Source: Methylophaga sp. 42_25_T18
GTDB lineage: Bacteria; Pseudomonadota; Gammaproteobacteria; Nitrosococcales; Methylophagaceae
Assembly (NCBI GenBank): GCA_002163085.1
Contig: MAAJ01000008.1
Coordinates: 1 to 64,000, forward strand
Reading direction: 5' to 3'
DNA: 64,000 nt
This document shows positions 1-10,657 of the stretch, piece by piece. Below the pieces are notes generated by a model that was not told where the DNA came from, ran no database searches, and saw only the letters and a list, made by a program, of their open reading frames with translations. Positions within the stretch are counted from its first letter, which is position 1. Every line of letters starts with the position of its first letter. Both the position numbers and the translations under genes were made by a program.

Positions 1-1749
1 TTCTAATAATTCATCTTCACCAATAAACTCAAGCGCCTGCTCTAAACTCATTCTAATTGGTGGCGTTAAGTTAATCGCTTCATCTGTACCTGATGCACGT
101 ACGTTAGTTAATTGCTTACCTTTTAGTGGGTTAACAACTAAGTCATTATCACGTGAGTGAATACCAATGACCATACCTTCATAGACATCATCATTATGCC
201 CGATAAACATACGACCACGTTCTTGTAAATTGAAAATTGAGAAAGCAACCGCTTTACCAAGACCATTAGCAATCAATACACCATTATTACGTTTACCAAA
301 GTCACCCACTTTAACCGGTGCATAATGATCAAACACACTAAAGATCAAACCTGTACCTTGAGTAGCAGTTAAGAACTCAGTACGGAAGCCAATCAAACCA
401 CGTGATGGAATAATGAAATCGAGACGGACACGACCTTTACCATCTGGAACCATATCGGATAATTGGGCACCACGTTCGCCTAATTTTTCCATAATAGTAC
501 CTTGATGAGTATCTTCTACATCAGCGGTTACTGCTTCATAAGGTTCTTCTTTTACGCCATCAACTTCACGTATGATAACTTCCGGACGAGAAACACCCAT
601 CTCGAAGCCTTCACGGCGCATATTTTCAATCAATACTGATAAATGTAATTCACCACGACCTGATACTTTAAATTTATCTGGATCAGTAACCAATTGCTCA
701 ACTTTTAATGCCACGTTATGAATCAATTCACGGTCAAGACGTTCTTTGATTTGACGTGTTGTAACAAACTTACCTTCTTGACCCGCCATCGGTGAGTTAT
801 TAACTTGGAAAGTCATGGTCACTGTCGGTTCATCTACAGACAATGGCGGCAAAGCTTCTACAGCTGTCGGATCACATAATGTATCAGAGATATTGAGTGG
901 GTCTAGGCCAGTAAAGGCAATAATGTCACCCGCTTGAGCTTCTGCGACTTCTTCACGTTGCAAGCCCATAAAGCCCATTACAGTCAATACACGACCGTTA
1001 CGCGTTTTACCTTCAGTATCAACCACTGTTACAGGCGTATTGGTTTTTACTGTACCGCGTTCAATACGGCCGACACCAATTACGCCAACATAGCTGTTGT
1101 AATCTAATGAAGATACTTGCATACGAAAAGGACCTTTCGTATCAACATCTGGCGCATTTACTTTATCTACCACCATTTGGAATAATGGTGTCATATCACC
1201 CGAACGTACATCATCTTCCAAGCCAGCGAAACCATTTAAACCTGATGCATATATAACATCGAAGTCTAACTGCTCATCGGTTGCATCAAGATTTGCGAAT
1301 AAATCAAATGTTTGATCAAGCACCCAACCTGGACGTGCGCTTGGTTTATCAATTTTATTGATAACAACGATTGGCTTTAAACCTAAAGCTAATGCTTTTT
1401 GTGTTACAAAACGTGTTTGCGGCATAGGACCTTCAGATGAATCCACTAATAACAGTACTGAATCGACCATAGATAAAACACGTTCAACCTCACCACCAAA
1501 ATCGGCATGACCTGGGGTATCAACGATATTGATATGGTAATCATTCCATCTTACTGCCGTATTTTTGGACAGGATCGTAATACCACGTTCTTTTTCAAGA
1601 TCATTAGAATCCATTACACGTTCTTGCAGCTCTTCATGCTCACTGAATGTGCCGGATTGACGTAATAATTGATCAACCAATGTAGTCTTGCCATGATCGA
1701 CATGGGCAATAATGGCGATATTTCGTAATTTACTGATTTCTCTAGTCAT
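1..1749 (-). CDS. typA: Ribosome-associated GTPase BipA/TypA, C-terminus cut by window edge
   Basis: Translational GTPase that binds the 70S ribosome and assists ribosome assembly and stress or cold adaptation. Translation from the ATG at 1749 gives an EF-G-like G domain: P-loop [10 protein letters not shown] near residue 17, switch region [20 protein letters not shown] and NKIDKP. The frame stays open to base 1, where it reads [20 protein letters not shown], close to the BipA C-terminus. With 583 codons visible and a family length near 605, roughly 20-25 residues are missing. No frameshift is seen. suhB lies upstream on the same strand across a gap of about 74 bases, so co-transcription is possible but not shown. 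Confidence 0.96.
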   Translation of the reverse strand, partial: MTREISKLRNIAIIAHVDHGKTTLVDQLLRQSGTFSEHEELQERVMDSNDLEKERGITILSKNTAVRWNDYHINIVDTPGHADFGGEVERVLSMVDSVLLLVDSSEGPMPQTRFVTQKALALGLKPIVVINKIDKPSARPGWVLDQTFDLFANLDATDEQLDFDVIYASGLNGFAGLEDDVRSGDMTPLFQMVVDKVNAPDVDTKGPFRMQVSSLDYNSYVGVIGVGRIERGTVKTNTPVTVVDTEGKTRNGRVLTVMGFMGLQREEVAEAQAGDIIAFTGLDPLNISDTLCDPTAVEALPPLSVDEPTVTMTFQVNNSPMAGQEGKFVTTRQIKERLDRELIHNVALKVEQLVTDPDKFKVSGRGELHLSVLIENMRREGFEMGVSRPEVIIREVDGVKEEPYEAVTADVEDTHQGTIMEKLGERGAQLSDMVPDGKGRVRLDFIIPSRGLIGFRTEFLTATQGTGLIFSVFDHYAPVKVGDFGKRNNGVLIANGLGKAVAFSIFNLQERGRMFIGHNDDVYEGMVIGIHSRDNDLVVNPLKGKQLTNVRASGTDEAINLTPPIRMSLEQALEFIGEDELLE

Positions 1750-1823
1750 TTTTCACTTTCTTTTTTGTGTTTCTGCTCATGTGTAAATCGATATACACAT
1801 TCCGAAAAGATGCCATTACGGCG

Positions 1824-2621
1824 CTATTTTTTTAACTCGTCTGTCAGATGAGGCGTGATGCCGTCAAGCATCTGTTTCTGCACGTGTAGGTTACCGACCA
1901 CGACATTACCGCTATTAATGTAATTATCACCACCAACAAAATCGCTGATCACACCACCCGCTTCTTCAATCAATAAGGCACCTGCAGCAAGATCCCATTT
2001 TTCCAAGCCGATTTCCCAATACCCATCTAATCGCCCCGCAGCTACATAAGCCAAGTCTAAAGCAGCAGAACCTGTACGACGCACATCAGCAACTTGGGTA
2101 AACAAACTAGTAAAGGTCGCTAAAAAAGCGGGTAAGTGTTGTGGGTTTTTAAACGGGAAGCCTGTTGCTAACAAAGCATTAGCCAACTCTTTACGTTTAG
2201 CCACTCGTAAACGACGATCATTTAATTGCGCACCATCACCACGACTAGCGGTGAAAAGTTCCTCGCGCAAAGGGTCATAAACAACGCCATGTTCTATTTT
2301 ACCGCGAACCATAACGGCAATTGAGACACAATAGTGAGGGAATCCATGCAAAAAGTTAGTCGTGCCATCAAGTGGATCGATGATCCATACCGTATCACTA
2401 TCACCACTATTACCGGATTCTTCCGCCATAATTGCATGGTCAGGATAAGCTTTAGTAATAGCGCTAATAATTTCGCGCTCTGCTAAACGGTCAACATCAG
2501 AAACAAAATCATTGCGTCCCTTTGTTGTTACATCTAAATGTTCAACATGTTGTATAGAACGAATAATAACGTTGCCCGCGCTACGGGCTGCCCGAATGGC
2601 AATATTCAGCAATGGGTGCAT
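1824..2621 (-). CDS. suhB: Inositol-1-monophosphatase family protein SuhB
   Basis: Mg-dependent phosphatase of the inositol monophosphatase family. In enterobacteria SuhB also joins the NusA/NusB antitermination complex on rRNA operons. Family metal-site motifs are present: EESG, WIIDPLDGTTNFLHGFPHY, and WDLAAGALLIEEAGG near the C-terminus. I chose the ATG at 2621 (265 aa) because MHPLLNIAIRAARSAGNVI matches the usual SuhB N-terminus and a GGA lies upstream. A longer TTG frame from 2642 adds only seven atypical residues. The gene is divergent from the lipoprotein gene at 2857. Confidence 0.95.
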   Translation of the reverse strand: MHPLLNIAIRAARSAGNVIIRSIQHVEHLDVTTKGRNDFVSDVDRLAEREIISAITKAYPDHAIMAEESGNSGDSDTVWIIDPLDGTTNFLHGFPHYCVSIAVMVRGKIEHGVVYDPLREELFTASRGDGAQLNDRRLRVAKRKELANALLATGFPFKNPQHLPAFLATFTSLFTQVADVRRTGSAALDLAYVAAGRLDGYWEIGLEKWDLAAGALLIEEAGGVISDFVGGDNYINSGNVVVGNLHVQKQMLDGITPHLTDELKK

Positions 2622-2856
2622 AGACAAATTTTTCCAGAGCAAGTAAAAACAGTTTTGTTTCTACCATTAATTTGGTGACGATTTCATCATCACGGCGATT
2701 TAATCGGATAATTATAACAACTAATTGCACTATTTAGCAGTTCATGTTTTTCAAGGTTGGACAGCGTAATTATTTCCTGATAGCCTCACCCTGTATATTG
2801 CCTTTAGCAATGTAGTGGATCCGCTAAAATTTATATTTATCACTCAGGAGAATTTG

Positions 2857-3156
2857 ATGAAATCATTAACGAAACTAGGCGCTGTTATTTTGCCTTTAGT
2901 CTTATTAACAGCTTGTGCTAACACTACAGAAATGGATGCGCTTAAGGCATCAGTTGAAGCGGCACAATCTTCAGCAGATGCTGCATTATCAGCTGCTCGT
3001 AGCGCTCAAAGCTCTGCTGATACAGCAACACGTACAGCAAATGATGCTGAAACGGCTGCTCGCGCAGCTCAAGATGCAGCCACTAGTGCACAAAGTTCAG
3101 TTGATGAATGCTGCGCAAAAATCGACCGCATGTTCGAAAAAGCGATGAGCAAGTAA
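2857..3156 (+). CDS. Lpp/OprI-like alanine-zipper outer membrane lipoprotein
   Basis: Small 99-residue lipoprotein. A signal peptide ends in the lipobox LTAC, so Cys20 would be lipidated. The mature part is an Ala/Ser-rich heptad coiled coil (about residues 25-83), as in Lpp of enterics and OprI of pseudomonads. It ends in RMFEKAMSK, resembling OprI, with a terminal Lys that could be joined to peptidoglycan. The ATG at 2857 has CAGGAG six bases upstream; a longer frame from 2815 is not needed. An L,D-transpeptidase gene faces it across a shared terminator. A Cys-Cys pair at residues 85-86 is unusual for this family. Confidence 0.88.
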   Translation: MKSLTKLGAVILPLVLLTACANTTEMDALKASVEAAQSSADAALSAARSAQSSADTATRTANDAETAARAAQDAATSAQSSVDECCAKIDRMFEKAMSK

Positions 3157-3169
3157 AACCTTCATCCAT

Positions 3170-3201
3170 AAAAAAGCCGGGATTATAGTCCCGGCTTTTT
3201 T
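3170..3201. terminator. Bidirectional intrinsic terminator between the lipoprotein and L,D-transpeptidase genes
   Basis: A perfect 13-bp inverted repeat (AAAAAAGCCGGGA / TCCCGGCTTTTTT) with a 6-base loop. Because the arms end in A and T runs, it can terminate transcription from both converging genes. Confidence 0.93.
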
Positions 3202-3219
3202 ATGCCTGTAATATATAAG

Positions 3220-4380
3220 TCATAAAGCATCACTGGATACTTTCACTGTCCATACCGGCATATCGGTTAATCTATTTACTTCTCGTGCCATCTGCTCCGC
3301 CTGATGTTCGTCATCAAATGGACCAACTAATACTTCACCTATAGCTCCGCCCTGTATTGGCCAGAAATAATCGCCAGAATTTAAGGTGGTTAGCGCCTGT
3401 GTCATTTTGCTTTTTGCCTCTTGGTTGACGCCACCATGAACAAACCAGACATCTTCGACAAAATCGCCCTCTTGTTGATTTATTTTTGTCACTATACCGT
3501 GATGTTTACGGACTACGTCTTCAGCAAAGGGCCAATCATCATCAGATAGCATCTGATCCTGAGCGTCTAAAATTGCCGCAACCATTGGTGTCATATTATT
3601 ACCTTCACGACTATCAATATCATTCTGTATTTCATGCGCTTCTATATAAAGTATATTTTCATGTAATGCTGCTTTATAAGGTTGATACAAAATCTCAACA
3701 GGCGTATTCACCGGTACAATGCCGAATAGGTGCTCAATATCTTCTGGAAATAGTCGAATACAACCGTGACTGACCCTTAAACCTACGCCATAAGGTCTAT
3801 TGGTGCCATGAAGTAAATAACCAGGCATAGCTAAACGCATTGCATAAGCACCGAGAGGATTATCAGGTCCTGCAGGCACTACTTTAGGTAAGGGATCACC
3901 CTTTTCTATATGCTCTGCATGGATTGATGCTGGCGGCGTCCAAGTAGGATCTTTCTTTTTCTGAATAATCCGAGTTTTACCCAAGGGTGTCGTCCAGCCC
4001 TCACGGCCTACGCCAAGAGGATGGGTAATAACTTGCTGAGGCTGACCCTTTTTTCGTACCGGATAATAATACAAGCGCATTTCTGCTAAATTAATAACGA
4101 TGCCTTTCTTCGCCGTATCTGGCAGGATAAACCGGTTAGGCACTAATACCTTCTTCCCTTCACCGGGTAACCATGGATCTAAGTTTGGGTTCGCATTAAC
4201 AATTTCACCATAGCCTAAATCAAAGCGGCGAGCGATATCCAACAAGGTATCTTCCTCATGGCTATAAACGATTATGTTATGACCAACTATCCTAGTAGTT
4301 TCATCGGCCAGATCAAATGTTGTGGCGAATAATGAAGGTGTAATCAACGTTGCAACAATGAGATAAACAAAACGAAACAT
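3220..4380 (-). CDS. Periplasmic L,D-transpeptidase (ErfK/YbiS/YcfS type) with LysM and SPOR-like ends
   Basis: YkuD-fold transpeptidase that cross-links peptidoglycan through meso-DAP or attaches Lpp-type lipoproteins to it. Signal peptide at about residues 1-19, a LysM-like segment at about 35-82 (VYSHEEDTLLDIARRFDLGYGEI), and a YkuD domain at about 92-235. The active-site motif is HGTN at 191-194 and SHGCIRL at 204-210, so Cys207 is the nucleophile. The C-terminal 70 residues resemble a SPOR peptidoglycan-binding fold (GEVLVGPFDDEHQAEQMARE), which makes the 386-residue protein longer than YbiS (about 306). ATG start at 4380. It converges on the Lpp-like gene, its plausible substrate. Confidence 0.93.
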   Translation of the reverse strand: MFRFVYLIVATLITPSLFATTFDLADETTRIVGHNIIVYSHEEDTLLDIARRFDLGYGEIVNANPNLDPWLPGEGKKVLVPNRFILPDTAKKGIVINLAEMRLYYYPVRKKGQPQQVITHPLGVGREGWTTPLGKTRIIQKKKDPTWTPPASIHAEHIEKGDPLPKVVPAGPDNPLGAYAMRLAMPGYLLHGTNRPYGVGLRVSHGCIRLFPEDIEHLFGIVPVNTPVEILYQPYKAALHENILYIEAHEIQNDIDSREGNNMTPMVAAILDAQDQMLSDDDWPFAEDVVRKHHGIVTKINQQEGDFVEDVWFVHGGVNQEAKSKMTQALTTLNSGDYFWPIQGGAIGEVLVGPFDDEHQAEQMAREVNRLTDMPVWTVKVSSDAL

Positions 4381-4513
4381 GTATTAATTCTGCCCTAAAT
4401 TAACTATATAAACAGCATTGTACATGGATTCTTGATGCATCTACATGGCCTCAAATCAGGGAAAACTGAAATCTGCCTTTACCAACAAGCAACAGCTAGG
4501 TAACCTACTCCCC

Positions 4514-5293
4514 ATGAAAAAATATTACTTACCTTTAATTTTTAGTCTTTCTGTTCTGTCCGGCTGCTCTTATTTCGAAACTGAAGAAGTAGTCGCAGAA
4601 TCATCTTGGACGGTAGAACGCATCTACTCTGAAGCTAAAGCAGCGTTGGTCGCTGAAGATTACAATACCGCTTTACAATTTTATGCTCAATTAGAAGCTC
4701 GCTTCCCCTTTGGTGATTATGCGCAACAAGCTTTACTGGAATCAGCATACGCCCATTATAAAGATGATGAACCAGAGAGTGCATTAGCGACCATTGACCG
4801 GTTTATGCGTGTGTACCCACTTAATCCGAATATGGATTACGCCATCTACTTACGGGGCTTAATTAACTTCAATAAAGATATAGGGCTGGTCGAAAAATAT
4901 ATTCCACGTGATGAATCACAACGTGATCCCGGTTCTGCTCGTTACGCCCTTAGAGACTTCACAACGCTTGTTAACCGTTACCCTAAAAGCAGCTACAGTG
5001 AGGATGCCGCTCAGCGGATAGTTTACTTGCGTAATCGCCTAGCACAACACGAAGTGAATGTTGCTCATTACTATATGCGTCGTGGCGCTTATGTAGCCGC
5101 CGCTAATCGTGGAAAATATGTGGTTGAGAATTATCCCCGCACACCGGCAATGCCTGAAGCTTTATTGATGATGGCTAAGGCCTATAAAGTGCTTGAACTC
5201 CATGAGTTATCGGAAGATGCACTCAGAGTATTACAATTAAATTATCCGGGCCATCCAGGTGTAGCTGAAGTCCACCATACAACAGTGAAATAA
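4514..5293 (+). CDS. bamD: Outer membrane assembly lipoprotein BamD (ComL)
   Basis: Essential lipoprotein of the BAM complex, which inserts beta-barrel proteins into the outer membrane. Translation from the ATG at 4514 gives a signal peptide with lipobox LSGC, so Cys18 would be lipidated. Five TPR-like helical pairs follow, with family signatures YSEAKAAL, YAQLEARFPFGDYAQQALLESAYAHYK and LVNRYPKSSYSEDAAQRI. An in-frame ATG at 4445 would bury the signal peptide behind 23 extra residues, so I reject it. The resulting 259 residues match the family length. It stands alone on the plus strand and converges on glnB. Confidence 0.95.
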   Translation: MKKYYLPLIFSLSVLSGCSYFETEEVVAESSWTVERIYSEAKAALVAEDYNTALQFYAQLEARFPFGDYAQQALLESAYAHYKDDEPESALATIDRFMRVYPLNPNMDYAIYLRGLINFNKDIGLVEKYIPRDESQRDPGSARYALRDFTTLVNRYPKSSYSEDAAQRIVYLRNRLAQHEVNVAHYYMRRGAYVAAANRGKYVVENYPRTPAMPEALLMMAKAYKVLELHELSEDALRVLQLNYPGHPGVAEVHHTTVK

Positions 5294-5296
5294 TAA

Positions 5297-5331
5297 TAAA
5301 GCCCAGATGCAATCACATCTGGGCTCTTTAT
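5297..5331. terminator. Bidirectional intrinsic terminator between bamD and glnB
   Basis: Nine-bp perfect stem GCCCAGATG/CATCTGGGC at 5301-5309 and 5316-5324 with a 6-base loop, flanked by A-rich and T-rich tracts. It lies just after the bamD stop and just after the glnB stop on the other strand. Confidence 0.88.
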
Positions 5332-5337
5332 TTAACG

Positions 5338-5685
<348 letters not shown>

Positions 5686-7329
5686 CTACTCTATTGTTGA
5701 ACTTACTGTATAACCAGACGTAATCGGATAACGTCTATCTCGACCAAATGCACGACTTGTAATTCGGATACCCGGTGGTGCTTGTCGACGTTTGTATTCA
5801 TTACGATCCACCATTTTTATCACGCGTGCAACCATTTCAGCATTATTTCCTGCTGCTACTATCTCTTCAAAACTCCAATCATCTGCAATATAGCGTTCTA
5901 ATACCTCATCCAAAACCTTATAGGCAGGCAAACTATCATGATCAAATTGATCGGGGGCCAACTCTGCCGAGGGCGGTCGACTAATAATGCGCTCCGGAAT
6001 AATGTCAGATATCGAATTACGGTAATGACATAGCTGATAGACCAAGGTCTTATAAACATCTTTTAGTGGAGCATAACCACCTGCCATATCGCCATATAAG
6101 GTTGAATAGCCCACCGCCATTTCACTTTTATTACCGGTAGACAATACCATTGCACCCGTTTTATTTGATATTGCCATCAGCAGTACACCTCGACAACGGG
6201 CTTGAATATTTTCTTCTGCCGTATCGACAGGCAAACCGCTGAAAGAGTCAGATAACGTATCCAAAAATTGGTTAAAAACAGGTTCAATGGCTAATACACT
6301 ATGCTGAACGTGCAAACGAGCAGCCATTTCCTCAGCATCATCAAGACTCATCTGCGCAGTATATCGAGATGGCATCATTACTGTTTTCACTCGCTCAACA
6401 CCAATCGCATCAACCGCGAGTGCCAAGGTCAAGGCAGAATCAATCCCACCTGACAAACCTATCACGACGCTGGGAAAATTATTTTTCTCGATATAATCAC
6501 GCAAGCCTTGCACTAAAGCTTGATAAACCATCACCACATCGCCTTCTTTATTGGCCAACTCGCCATCCACTGTGATTTGACCAGTGCGTTGTCGAGTCAA
6601 TGTCAAAGGGAACAGTCCCTGTTGAAAGGCAGGAGCTCGTGCGACAGGCAATCCTTCTGCAGATAAGGCAAATGAAGAACCATCAAATACCAATTCGTCT
6701 TGGCCGCCAACCAAGTTGACATACACAATTGGCAAACCCGTTTCCAAGGTTCGTTGTTTAACTTCTGCCTCACGTGATTGCCATTTCCCTTGTTTAAATG
6801 GTGAAGCATTTAAATTAAGGATGATCTCAGCGCCGGCATCGGCAGCATGCGCTGCGGGTTCGGTAAACCAAATATCTTCACAAATGGTAATACCGAACTT
6901 AATCCCTTTAAATTCAATCACACATGACTTAGATCCTTCTACAAAGTATCGCTTTTCATCAAATACACTGTAATTAGGCAATCGATGTTTAAAGTATGTT
7001 GCCAAACATTGACCATCCGCAATTAATGAGGCGGCGTTATATAAGTCCTTCCGCACTAGGCCATCTGGATGGCCAATCAGAATGCCAATTCCCTTTATCT
7101 GTTTTTTCAAGGCCTGCAGACCTTGATTGACACGAGTCATCAACCCGGGCCTTAATAACAAATCTTCTGGTGGATAGCCGGTTAAGGTCAATTCAGGAAA
7201 CACAACTAAATCAGCCTTTAGTTCATCACGAGCCGTATTGGCCGCGGCGATAATTTTTTTTACATTACCTGCGATATCGCCAACAACCGGATTAATTTGC
7301 CCCATCACTAGGCAAAAATCATGAGCCAT
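5686..7329 (-). CDS. nadE: Glutamine-dependent NAD+ synthetase
   Basis: Converts deamido-NAD+ to NAD+ with ATP, taking ammonia from glutamine. The N-terminal nitrilase-fold glutaminase (about residues 5-250) has the Glu46-Lys114-Cys150 triad in FPELTLTGYPPEDL, YFKHRLPNY and ITICEDIW. The C-terminal synthetase has the P-loop SGGIDS at 293-298 and STGNKSEMAVGYSTLYGDMAG. The 547-residue length fits the fused form, so no separate ammonia donor is needed. ATG start at 7329, three bases after sucD, implying co-transcription with sucCD and glnB. Confidence 0.96.
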   Translation of the reverse strand: MAHDFCLVMGQINPVVGDIAGNVKKIIAAANTARDELKADLVVFPELTLTGYPPEDLLLRPGLMTRVNQGLQALKKQIKGIGILIGHPDGLVRKDLYNAASLIADGQCLATYFKHRLPNYSVFDEKRYFVEGSKSCVIEFKGIKFGITICEDIWFTEPAAHAADAGAEIILNLNASPFKQGKWQSREAEVKQRTLETGLPIVYVNLVGGQDELVFDGSSFALSAEGLPVARAPAFQQGLFPLTLTRQRTGQITVDGELANKEGDVVMVYQALVQGLRDYIEKNNFPSVVIGLSGGIDSALTLALAVDAIGVERVKTVMMPSRYTAQMSLDDAEEMAARLHVQHSVLAIEPVFNQFLDTLSDSFSGLPVDTAEENIQARCRGVLLMAISNKTGAMVLSTGNKSEMAVGYSTLYGDMAGGYAPLKDVYKTLVYQLCHYRNSISDIIPERIISRPPSAELAPDQFDHDSLPAYKVLDEVLERYIADDWSFEEIVAAGNNAEMVARVIKMVDRNEYKRRQAPPGIRITSRAFGRDRRYPITSGYTVSSTIE

Positions 7330-7332
7330 AAA

Positions 7333-8205
7333 TTACTGTCCTAATACGGCTAATAGTCGTTCACCCATTTCAGCCGGTGACCGCACGATATGTACCCCCG
7401 CCGCTTCTAATGCAGTCAATTTAGCTTCTGCCGTACCCTGCCCGCCACTAATAATGGCGCCGGCATGGCCCATCCGTTTTCCTTCTGGCGCAGTTAAGCC
7501 CGCAATATAGGCAACAACCGGTTTAGTTACATTTTGTTGAATATATGTCGCCGCATCTTCTTCGGCTTGACCACCTATTTCACCCACCATAATAATGCCT
7601 TCGGTTTGCGGATCAGCTTCAAATAAGGCTAAACAGTCGATAAAGTTCATGCCATGAATGGGGTCACCACCAATACCAACACACGTACTTTGGCCTAATC
7701 CGTTCTGTGTTGTTTGATGAACCGCTTCATAAGTCAATGTACCTGAACGTGACACGATGCCTACTTTGCCTGACAAATGAATGGAGGCAGGCATAATGCC
7801 CATCTTACATTCATCAGGTGTAATCACCCCTGGACAGTTAGGGCCGATTAACATAGTGTCTGTATCAGTTAAAGCATGTTTAACTCGCAGCATATCTTGC
7901 ACCGGTATACCTTCAGTGATGCAAGTAATAATTTTAATGCCTGCATCGGCGGCTTCCAATATAGCGTCTGCAGCAAATGCTGCCGGCACATAAATCATGC
8001 TGGCATCAGCACCTGTTTGTTCAACAGCCTCATGAACGGTATTAAATACTGGCCGTTCTAAATGCGTCTGTCCGCCTTTACCCGGTGTAACGCCACCGAC
8101 AAATTGAGTACCGTAGGCAATGGCTTGTTCTGAGTGAAAGGTCCCTTGTTTACCAGTAAAACCTTGGCAGATAACTTTGGTATCACGATTAATTAAGATA
8201 CTCAT
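7333..8205 (-). CDS. sucD: Succinyl-CoA synthetase alpha subunit
   Basis: TCA-cycle ligase subunit that binds CoA and carries the phospho-histidine intermediate. CoA-binding Rossmann part with [17 protein letters not shown] at the N-terminus, then [10 protein letters not shown]. The catalytic His247 lies in [15 protein letters not shown]. Length 290 aa is standard. ATG start at 8205 overlaps the sucC stop by four bases (ATGA), implying translational coupling. Malate-CoA ligase subunits are homologous, but the sequence reads as ordinary SucD and no serine-cycle genes are nearby. Confidence 0.96.
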   Translation of the reverse strand: MSILINRDTKVICQGFTGKQGTFHSEQAIAYGTQFVGGVTPGKGGQTHLERPVFNTVHEAVEQTGADASMIYVPAAFAADAILEAADAGIKIITCITEGIPVQDMLRVKHALTDTDTMLIGPNCPGVITPDECKMGIMPASIHLSGKVGIVSRSGTLTYEAVHQTTQNGLGQSTCVGIGGDPIHGMNFIDCLALFEADPQTEGIIMVGEIGGQAEEDAATYIQQNVTKPVVAYIAGLTAPEGKRMGHAGAIISGGQGTAEAKLTALEAAGVHIVRSPAEMGERLLAVLGQ

Positions 8206-9374
8206 GCCTGTATCTCCTTAGCAGAACTCACTGCTTGTTTTGCTGCATCAGTCAGGTCCTGAGCTACTCGAATATTCATGCCACTGTTGGCCAACAAATC
8301 ACGCCCTAGTTCCGCATTCGTGCCTTCAAGCCGCACAATTACCGGGATGGAAATTCCGACTTCTTTTGCAGCTTGAATGATGCCTTCTGCTATTAAATCA
8401 CAGCGTACAATGCCACCAAAAATATTAACCAAAATAGATTTCACTTTTTTATCTGATAAAATTAATTTAAAGGCTTCCGCTACACGCTCAGCAGTCGTAC
8501 CACCGCCTACATCTAGGAAGTTGGCTGGTTCACCACCTTCTTTTTTAATCAGATCCATGGTGGCCATCGCCAAACCAGCCCCATTGACCATGCAAGCCAC
8601 ATCGCCATCTAATGAAATGTAGTTCAGTCCAAATTGTTTAGCGACCACTTCGGCTTCATCTTCCTGAGTCGGATCAAACATGGCGGCAAGTTCGGCATGT
8701 CTAAACACGCCATTTTCATCTAGGTTTAATTTAGCATCAACAGCAAGTAATTCATTCTGTTCGGTGACAACCAGTGGATTAATTTCTACCAAATTGACAT
8801 CATTTTCTATAAATAGGCGATATAAACCCTGCATGACTGTTTTTAATTGTTTAAATGCTGTTCCAGTCAAACCTAAGAAAAATCCTGCATAGCGACATTG
8901 ATAATCTTGTAGACCAACAATAGGATCAACATATAAGTTTATGATCGCAGCAGGATCTTCATCAGCGACCGCTTCGATATCCATGCCACCTTGAGCTGAA
9001 ATCATGAAGACAATGCGTTCACTCACACGATCAACCAAAACTGCGACATATAATTCACGCGCAATTTCAGATGGCTTTTCAACTAAGATCTGATTAATGG
9101 GCAAGCCTTCAGCGGTCGTTTGATCTGTTACCAATCGTTTGCCCAACAGCTCATAAGCAAGATCAGCGACATGATCTAAGGAATCGACAATTTTCACTCC
9201 GCCAGCTTTACCCCGGCCACCGGTATGCACTTGAGCCTTGACCACCCAACGTTCACCACCTAGTTGTTCAGCTGCCTGACGTGCCTGTGAACCACTCGTT
9301 ACCGACTGACCTTCTGGTGTCGAAATGCCATAACGATTAAATAATTGTTTTGCCTGAAACTCATGCAGATTCAT
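8202..9374 (-). CDS. sucC: Succinyl-CoA synthetase beta subunit
   Basis: ATP-grasp subunit of succinyl-CoA synthetase that binds nucleotide and Mg. Starts with [18 protein letters not shown], and shows [16 protein letters not shown], the metal-binding VEINPLVV, and the CoA-ligase part [18 protein letters not shown] and [11 protein letters not shown]. The 390-residue length is standard. It is the first gene of the sucC-sucD-nadE-glnB operon. The 2-oxoglutarate dehydrogenase genes often found upstream are absent; pip lies divergently instead. Confidence 0.96.
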   Translation of the reverse strand: MNLHEFQAKQLFNRYGISTPEGQSVTSGSQARQAAEQLGGERWVVKAQVHTGGRGKAGGVKIVDSLDHVADLAYELLGKRLVTDQTTAEGLPINQILVEKPSEIARELYVAVLVDRVSERIVFMISAQGGMDIEAVADEDPAAIINLYVDPIVGLQDYQCRYAGFFLGLTGTAFKQLKTVMQGLYRLFIENDVNLVEINPLVVTEQNELLAVDAKLNLDENGVFRHAELAAMFDPTQEDEAEVVAKQFGLNYISLDGDVACMVNGAGLAMATMDLIKKEGGEPANFLDVGGGTTAERVAEAFKLILSDKKVKSILVNIFGGIVRCDLIAEGIIQAAKEVGISIPVIVRLEGTNAELGRDLLANSGMNIRVAQDLTDAAKQAVSSAKEIQA

Positions 9375-9670
9375 GTTATCTGTTTGCCTTCATCATAATT
9401 TTTGAGCATATCCATACTATTATAGGTATGCGTAACCGCTTATTTTCTCGCAATCTTGAGATAATTACTATAGTGCCGTGTTCAAAATTGTTTAACGGTT
9501 CTAGCTTACAGAGAAGTAGTTAGCTATAAACTATGTTTTCCCGACAAGGATATAGCCTTTGCAGTAATCACAACTCTGCTGATAAATGTATATCTTTATG
9601 GCAGCAAGAAGTCCTGCAAATTATCAAACATTTTAGAGCGCTACACTAGCCATGATATAGTGCAGCCAAA
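9375..9670. other. Divergent intergenic region between sucC and pip
   Basis: A non-coding stretch of 296 bases that must hold promoters for both directions. On the minus strand an exact TATAAT lies at 9419-9424, about 45 bases before the sucC ATG, but no good -35 stands at the usual spacing. On the plus strand TTGCAG (9559-9564) with GATAAA 16 bases later is a weak candidate. I see no terminator, RNA gene or ORF here. Confidence 0.4.
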
Positions 9671-10657
9671 ATGAACAAAATGAGCTTAACCATGCTGCCA
9701 CTTTACCCTGACATAGAACCATACAAAACTCACCATCTCGATATGGAGCCTTTAAAAAATGGGGCCTGTCATCAAGTTTATGTCGAGGAATGTGGTAATC
9801 CAACAGGGATCCCTGTGGTTTTCCTTCATGGAGGCCCGGGGTCAGGGTGTCGACCTCAACACCGCCGTTATTTTGCTCCCGAGCTCTATCGAATTATTTT
9901 ATTTGATCAACGGGGTTGTGGCCGTTCAACGCCCAGCGGCGAATTAGAAAATAATTCCATTCATTTTCTTATTAAAGATATGGAAACAATCCGCCAACAG
10001 CTAAACATCAGTCGTTGGCTTATCTTTGGCGGTTCATGGGGTGCAACCTTAGCCTTGCTGTACGCACAACAGCAGCCAGAACAGGTAATGGCGATGATCT
10101 TACGTGGCGTATTCCTAGGTAGAGAGCAAGATATCAACTGGGTATATGCTGAAGGTGGCGCATCTAAATTATTTCCTGAAGCTTGGAATGAACTTGTCAA
10201 AAATTTACCCACATCGGAACAAAAACATCCCTTAAAGGCCTATTTCAAAGCACTAACTGATGATGATGAATCTCTTCAATTATCCGCAGCAATGACTCTG
10301 CAAGCCTGGGAAAGCACAATCGTAATGTTACGCGATCATGAATACGAGCCGGATCCAACAGATGAGCCTGGACCGTTAGCCCATTCTCGCATTCAGCTGC
10401 ATTATGCTCTAAATCATTGTTTTATTGCTGATGCACCACTACTTGATAACATTGATATCATCCGCAATATTCCGACAAAAATTATTCATGGCCGTTATGA
10501 CATTGTTTGTCCGATGCAACAATCATGGGAACTACATCAAGTCTGGCCTGAAGCTGAGCTAAACATCGTACCAATGGCTGGCCATGCTGCCGGTGAACCG
10601 GCATTAATAAACGCCCTTGTTATTGCCACACGTGAGCTTGCATCTCAACTGTCATGA
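9671..10657 (+). CDS. pip: Proline iminopeptidase (alpha/beta hydrolase, family S33)
   Basis: Cytoplasmic aminopeptidase releasing N-terminal proline. Oxyanion-hole motif HGGPGSG at 53-59, DQRGCGRS, nucleophile Ser122 in GGSWGATLAL, Asp277 in HGRYDIVCP and His305 in AGHAAGEP form a complete triad. Length 328 aa is close to the usual 315-320. Three in-frame ATGs (9671, 9680, 9692) are possible and none has a clear ribosome site; I keep the first. The stop overlaps the dtd start by four bases. Confidence 0.92.
   Translation: MNKMSLTMLPLYPDIEPYKTHHLDMEPLKNGACHQVYVEECGNPTGIPVVFLHGGPGSGCRPQHRRYFAPELYRIILFDQRGCGRSTPSGELENNSIHFLIKDMETIRQQLNISRWLIFGGSWGATLALLYAQQQPEQVMAMILRGVFLGREQDINWVYAEGGASKLFPEAWNELVKNLPTSEQKHPLKAYFKALTDDDESLQLSAAMTLQAWESTIVMLRDHEYEPDPTDEPGPLAHSRIQLHYALNHCFIADAPLLDNIDIIRNIPTKIIHGRYDIVCPMQQSWELHQVWPEAELNIVPMAGHAAGEPALINALVIATRELASQLS

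Noticed and set aside
2622..2642. TTG start of suhB at 2642
   Set aside because: It adds seven residues not seen in the family, while the ATG at 2621 gives the usual N-terminus and has an upstream GGA.
7333..9374. Malate-CoA ligase (mtkAB) instead of succinyl-CoA synthetase
   Set aside because: The proteins read as ordinary SucC and SucD, and no serine-cycle genes lie nearby.
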